Below are positions 59,225-64,000 of a stretch of DNA of 64,000 bases, in pieces. Within the stretch, counting starts at the first letter, position 1; the number at the start of each line of letters is the position of its first letter. Origin of the DNA: Galeopsis tetrahit (lineage: Eukaryota > Streptophyta > Magnoliopsida > Lamiales > Lamiaceae); assembly GCA_963675135.1 (NCBI GenBank), contig OY776120.1, forward strand, positions 24,766,001 through 24,830,000, given 5' to 3'. A program made the translations under genes and the position numbers. Under the pieces are notes generated by a model, which had not been told where the DNA came from, searched no databases, and was given only the letters and a program-made list of their open reading frames with translations.

Positions 59225-62200
59225 GAGGGGTGTTCGTGATTTAAATGTCTCCTTTATTGTTCTGTATCGCGGAGGAGGCTTTTGGAAGATGGATCGATTG
59301 GGAGACAGTCAGAGGTAGACTCCAGCCCATTCATAGTGTCCCTCGCTACCTCTTCTACGCGGATGACATCATGATATTCTTACGGGCCACATAGGCTAAT
59401 GTCAAGAACCTGCACTTCATCTTGCATGGGTATGGGCGGCTGTCGGGTCAGATATACAGTCCTCTGAAGTTCAGGGTGTTCTTTGGGAGAGTTGTACCTC
59501 GGAGGCTGCGTCGTAGGACATTCAGGATTACTGGCATCGCTGAGGGCACACTCCCCTTCACTTGTTTGGGGGTTCCGATCTTTCGTGGCAGTCCAAGGAA
59601 AGCGCATTTATAACTGGTTGCGGATTCTGTCATAGCTAATTTTAACAAGTGGAAGGGTAACACATTGTCCTTTGTTGGCCGACGTTGCCTGATTATCTCA
59701 GTCATTACAGCCTCTTTAGTGCATTCGATGATGGTCTATAAATGGTCTAGTTCTATGCTACGCCGCGTGGAGTCGACTATGACGAACTTCCTTTGGAAGG
59801 GAAATGTGAACCGCAAGAACGGGGCTTGTTCGGTTTCTTGGCAGCGGGTCTGTGCGCCATTGGGGGAAGGAGGATTAGGGCTTCGTTCTTTACGTCTGTC
59901 GAACGCCTCATTTCTCTGTAAGCTGAGCTAGGACATTCTTCAAAATAGATCGTTAGATACAGAGCTCCTGCATAAGAGGCACTTTGATTCAGATCACAAA
60001 CTGAGACCCTATGGTAGAGTCTCTATATTGGCCCGGGCCTTCGTCTGCATGCTACGAGACTTCGGGATGACTCGAGATGGCTGATTGCTCGAGAGTCCCG
60101 TGTCAGTTTTTGGCATGACAACTGGCTAGGGTATACTATTTTTGAGAGGATGGGTCTGCCCGACTGGTTCACGTCTACCCTCACATCCACGGTTGGGGAT
60201 ATTTTCTATGATGATTGTTGGCACTTCCTAGGTTGCTTTATCATAGGTCTTACAGAGATTGTCAGGGATATTTTGCAGATCACGGTGCTTAGGGGACCTG
60301 ACAAACGTATTTGGGAGGGCTCACTTTTAGGGGAACTCTCTTCCAACATGGCTTATGACTTGCCTAGGTCACCCCTGCCAAGACATAATTGGGCGTCATG
60401 GATTTGGGGCACCTTCATACCCATGTGTCGCTCCACTGCGATTTGGAGAGTAGTTTGGGGCAAGCTGTCCACGTCAGAATGGCTCTCGTCTTATGAGATT
60501 CAGGCTCTCGTCTTGATCATCTTCTGGCTCAATGTTCGTTCACATTGGAGATTTTGAGCAGCTTGACTCACATATTTGGGGTCACGATTCATACTGGGAT
60601 CAGTTTCCTAGACATCTTCCTTTAGGTCACTAAAGTTCAGTTGGACCAGCAGTCTTTGGAGTAGTGGAGGACGGGTTTCGTCATAGCTATTTGGGTCGTC
60701 TGGACTCTGCGGAATAGAGTGATTTTCGATGGGGTTTCACCTTCTGTTAGTAGATGCATGACACAAATCATTTCAGGTATTAAGGAGGCCAACACCATTA
60801 GTATGGGTTATTCGGACGATACAGTTCGGGACCTACTGATTGCCCGAGCCCTTGGAGTTTCGAGCAGACATAGACCGACGAGACAGGGTTGGTACAAGGT
60901 TAACATGGACGACAGTGCTACTTCTTCCACAGGTAACTTTCATGCGAGGGCGGTTTTCAGTAGGAGTGTGCAAAATAAAACCGGACCGGAAAAAAGATCG
61001 GAACCGGACCGGTCCGGTCCGGAACCGGACCGACCGGTTAGATTCCGGTCCTCGGTCCGAAATTTTTTAAGATTTCGGGTTCCGGTCCGGTCTAAAACCG
61101 GAATTTACCGGTCCAGGACCGGAAACTCGGATTTACATTTTTTTTTTTATTATTTGAATTTTTAGAAATTACAAATCTCATTCCTCCCCCACTCTCTTAA
61201 ACCTAATTCCCATTTTTTTACCATTCTCAAAATTCTTCAAAGATAATTTGGGCGATTTGCGTGAGTTAGAAGAAATTGAGAATTGTAATGGTTTATACTT
61301 ATCAAATATTTTTCACCATGTTTATTTATTAGTTGTACCCATTCAAAAAATGTAACATCTTTATATATGTTATTACAGATTTGATGAAGACTACATTGGA
61401 CGAAAAATTTAACATTTTTATATATGTTATTACAGATTTGATGAAGACTGCATTGGACGATGACAATGTTATATATATTGTAGACCCTTAAATTTGTGTA
61501 TCGTTTCATTTTGGACTTGAATTTTAATTCCTATGAACATGATTTTGCTATAAATTAAGTTTTCAAGTATATATATATTCTTGCACAATTGTGATCAACT
61601 TGATCTAAGGGCATAACTTATTCTTTAGGATATTGAAAAAGAATTTATTATAAAGGTAAATATGAAGAAATTTCTAGATCTTCAAAAAAATGTGATCCAC
61701 CTTCCACTTCTTCTCATAGACTAAGTATTATAAAAAAAAAAAAAAACGGTCTGAAACGGTCCAAACCCGGACCGGACCGGACCGAAATTTACCGGTCCGG
61801 TCCTCGGTCCGTAAAATTTTAAGATTCTGGTCCCGGTCCGATCCGGTTCTGGACCGGTGCACACCCCTAGTTTTCAGGACATTCAGGGGATTCTTTGTGG
61901 CTGTGGTTGCCACTAAGGTAGGTTGGGACCTTCCTCTTGAGGCTGAGCTAGCAGCTGCTCTTATGGCCATCGAGTATGCACATGATTAGGGATGACACCT
62001 CCTTTGAATTGAGTTAGACTCGGCACTCACGATTGACACTTTTATGAGCAACAATCCCTCTATACCTTGTCGTCTGCAAGGCCTCTGGAGCCAGATTCAC
62101 CCTCTTACACAGGGCATGCACATCAGATACTCACACGTCCTCAGAGAGGCCAATCAGGCGGCGGATGTTGTGGCCAAGACTGGCCTTGATTGTGTCTGGA

Positions 62201-62440
62201 GAGACTATCCCCGGGACTTTTTGCTCTCATTTCTACATAATAATTTATATTATGTTTTCTATAGACATTGACTTTTAGAGGAGCGTACCTTTTTCCTTAA
62301 CCTGAGTTTTATCCATTGGTACTCCGGCTGGCTCGACTTGTGAGCTTATGGTCTTAGGTTTCTTTTCTTTTATATGATCTACCTTTTATTGTCTATAATA
62401 AGAAAATGTATACTATGATTGAGAGATAAAAAAAATGAAT
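59225..62440 (+). pseudogene. LINE (L1-type) retrotransposon remnant with RT, zf-RVT and RNase H
   Basis: Broken frames give SPLLFCIAEEAFGRWIDWET only after repair, then PRYLFYADDIMIFLRAT with the YADD catalytic motif of reverse transcriptase, then PFTCLGVPIFRGSPRKAHL, NKWKGNTLSFVGRRCLI and FLWKGNVNRKNGACSVSW. A zf-RVT-like part lies at about 60120-60560, and an RNase H part starts at GWYKVNMDDSATSSTG and resumes at LEAELAAALMAIEYAHD after a MITE insertion (60961-61869). It ends near HIRYSHVLREANQAADVVAK and NLYYVFYRH. Several stops and frameshifts are present. The 5' portion (endonuclease, N-terminal RT) is missing. This is the common plant LINE arrangement. Confidence 0.85.
60961..61869. 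mobile_element. hAT-like MITE with CCGGTCCGG words, inside the LINE
   Basis: The ends TAGGAGTGTGCA and TGCACACCCCTA are flanked by a perfect 8-bp duplication GTTTTCAG (60953-60960, 61870-61877). The subterminal regions are dense in GGACCGGACCGG and CCGGTCC. A 57-bp direct repeat (TTATATATGTTATTACAGAT type) lies at about 61353 and 61410. It interrupts the LINE RNase H coding region. Confidence 0.93.
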
Positions 62441-62550
62441 GTTTTTATTAAGATGATGGACGAAAAATATTTGATTTTTTTTTATTAAATAGAGGAAGTA
62501 TAAGTTAGTATTTTTTAAAAAGTTTAAGGTAAATTAATACTCCCTCCGCC

Positions 62551-63041
62551 TAGACATGCGCAACGGTTAGAAACCGTCGGTTACGGTTACGGTTTTTAAC
62601 CGCCGGTTACGGTAAAAAACCGTCGGTTTGCCGGTTTGCTTTTTTTTTTTTTTTAATTTTTTAAATATTATCTCCGTTTTCGCTCGTTTTCACTCCATTT
62701 TTGTTCATTTTTTATTCATTTTAACTCATTTTTTAGAAAATACATTACTAGAATTGAATAAAAATTATATAAATTAAATTTATACATTAAAAATAGAAGA
62801 ATTGTGTATTAAAAAAAAATATATATATTTTTTAAAACCGGCAAACCGGCGGTTAACCGTCAAAACCGGCGGTTAACCGTCAAAACCGGCCAAACCGGCG
62901 GTTTGCGGTTTGTCAAAATGTCAAATCGTAACCGAACCGCCATTTTACGGTTACGGTTCGGTTTTTAAACTGTAACCGGCGGTTAAAAATCGGCGGTTTT
63001 ATCGGTTGGCCGGTTTCCCGGTTACGGTTTGAACATGTCTA
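62551..63041. mobile_element. hAT-like MITE with CCGTCGGTTACGG words, nested in a Stowaway
   Basis: The ends TAGACATGCGCAA and GAACATGTCTA are flanked by a perfect CCTCCGCC duplication (62543-62550, 63042-63049). The target is a Stowaway terminus: CTCCCTCCGCC on the left, CCTCCGCCCCATAATAACTT on the right. The interior repeats GGTTACGGTTACGG, AACCGCCGG and CGGTTAACCGTC. Confidence 0.93.
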
Positions 63042-63220
63042 CCTCCGCCCCATAATAACTTTCACACTTTCCTTTTCAGAACGTTCCACAGTAACTTTCA
63101 CACATGGAAAATCCTTTATAAACTTCACCCTCACAATAACTTCAATTTTACACAAATGTTATTACTTTATCTTCACACATACACAAAAAAAAGTCAACTC
63201 ATTTTTTTACTTTATACATA
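63042..63220. mobile_element. Stowaway MITE remnant (right part, truncated)
   Basis: The sequence after the hAT-like MITE (ATAATAACTTTCACACTTTC and onward) matches the Stowaway at 50585-50867 but stops at TTTATACATA, about 100 bp before the expected end. Confidence 0.75.
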
Positions 63221-63722
63221 GGCTCCGTTTGGATGGAGGGATTTGATCAATGGATTTCAGAGCCAGATTCACCCTCTTACACAGGGCATGCACATCAGAT
63301 ACTCACACGTCCTCAGAGAGGCCAATCAGGCGGCGGATGTTGTGGCCAAGACTGGCCTTGATTGTGTCTGGAGAGACTATCCCCAGGACTTTTTGCTCTC
63401 ATTTCTACATAATAATTTATATTATGTTTTCTATAGACATTGACTTTTAGAGGAGCGTACCTTTTTCCTTAACCTGAGTTTTATCCATTGGTACTCCGAC
63501 TGGCTCGACTTGTGAGCTTATGGTCTTAGGTTTCTTTTCTTTTATATGATCTACCTTTTATTGTCTATAATAAGAAAATGTATACTATGATTGAGAGATA
63601 AAAAAAATGAATGTTTTTATTAAGATGATGGACGAAAAATATTTGATTTTTTTTTATTAAATAGAGGAAGTATAAGTTAGTATTTTTTAAAAAGTTTAAG
63701 GTAAATTAATACTCCCTCCGCC

Positions 63723-64000
63723 TAGACATGCGCAACGGTTAGAAACCGTCGGTTACGGTTACGGTTTTTAACCGCCGGTTACGGTAAAAAACCGTCGGTT
63801 TGCCGGTTTGCTTTTTTTTTTTTTTTTAATTTTTTAAATATTATCTCCGTTTTCGCTCGTTTTCACTCCGTTTTTGTTCATTTTTTATTCATTTTAACTC
63901 ATTTTTTAGAAAATACATTACTAGAATTGAATAAAAATTATATAAATTAAATTTATACATTAAAAATAGAAGAATTGTGTATTAAAAAAAAATATATATA
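63723..64000. mobile_element. Second copy of the 62551 hAT-like MITE, cut by the window end
   Basis: Starts TAGACATGCGCAACGGTTAG and follows 62551-62828 at a 1172-bp offset. It is part of the tandem duplication, not an independent insertion. Confidence 0.9.

Larger units (their letters stand above)
62088..64000 (+). repeat. 1172-bp tandem duplication (second copy runs off the window)
   Basis: Unit 1 is 62088-63259; unit 2 starts at 63260 and continues past the end. All shared landmarks are offset by 1172 bp (for example TAGACATGCG at 62551 and 63723). I count about three base differences in roughly 740 bp, plus a one-base change in a T run. The unit contains the LINE 3' end, part of a Stowaway and a hAT-like MITE. 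Confidence 0.93.

Overview
This is a nuclear window from a flowering plant. Introns with GT-AG borders, AT-rich spacers and a dense layer of nested plant transposons all point that way. The protein-coding genes look like an asterid, possibly Lamiales (inference from the overall look of the UFO/FIMBRIATA-like and ERG-like proteins; not tested). No prokaryotic feature is present, apart from one plastid-derived insert of about 160 bp.

Only three host genes are supported. They are an ERA-type mitochondrial GTPase (ERG-like, 29912-34941, +, 8 exons, 431 aa), an F-box floral regulator (UFO/FIMBRIATA orthologue, 35512-37102, -, 2 exons, 418 aa) and the C2H2 protein SUPPRESSOR OF FRIGIDA 4 (SUF4, 55108-58602, -, 7 exons, 372 aa). 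From memory, their Arabidopsis counterparts are neighbours on chromosome 1 (At1g30960, At1g30950, At1g30970). The window would then preserve an ancient microsyntenic block whose UFO-SUF4 spacing has been stretched to about 18 kb, largely by an 8.6-kb CACTA element.

The rest is mobile DNA, and many boundaries can be read directly from terminal repeats and target-site duplications (TSDs). Region 1-9 kb: a CACTA element (CACTA-1, 750-7888) sits between the arms of an older inverted repeat. Region 9-17 kb: a Gypsy-type solo LTR (TSD TATGC) is split by a 6.5-kb TIR element, which itself contains a plastid insert, a Stowaway remnant, a TRIM retrotransposon (TSD CTCAA) with seven tandem hairpin repeats, and a foldback hairpin. 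Region 17-26 kb: two PIF/Harbinger elements (TSD TAA and TTA), each with transposase and accessory ORFs; the second has a single nonsense codon in its transposase. Region 26-29.6 kb: a MULE with 42-bp TIRs, carrying a nested hAT-like MITE and ending 300 bp upstream of the ERG start codon. Region 38-41 kb: two related degenerate Copia-like solo LTRs. Region 41.6-50.2 kb: CACTA-2, with perfect 16-bp ends and TSD TAA. Region 50-53.5 kb: Stowaway MITEs and a pogo/Lemi-like element. Region 59-64 kb: a decayed LINE with a hAT-like MITE in its RNase H region, followed by a 1172-bp tandem duplication that runs off the window.

The transposon genes are mostly broken by single nonsense codons or frameshifts. 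The most unusual structures are the reversed gene order and internal copy of the terminal motif in CACTA-2, the hairpin array in the TRIM, and four hAT-like MITE families that share one architecture but each use a different iterated CG-rich word.
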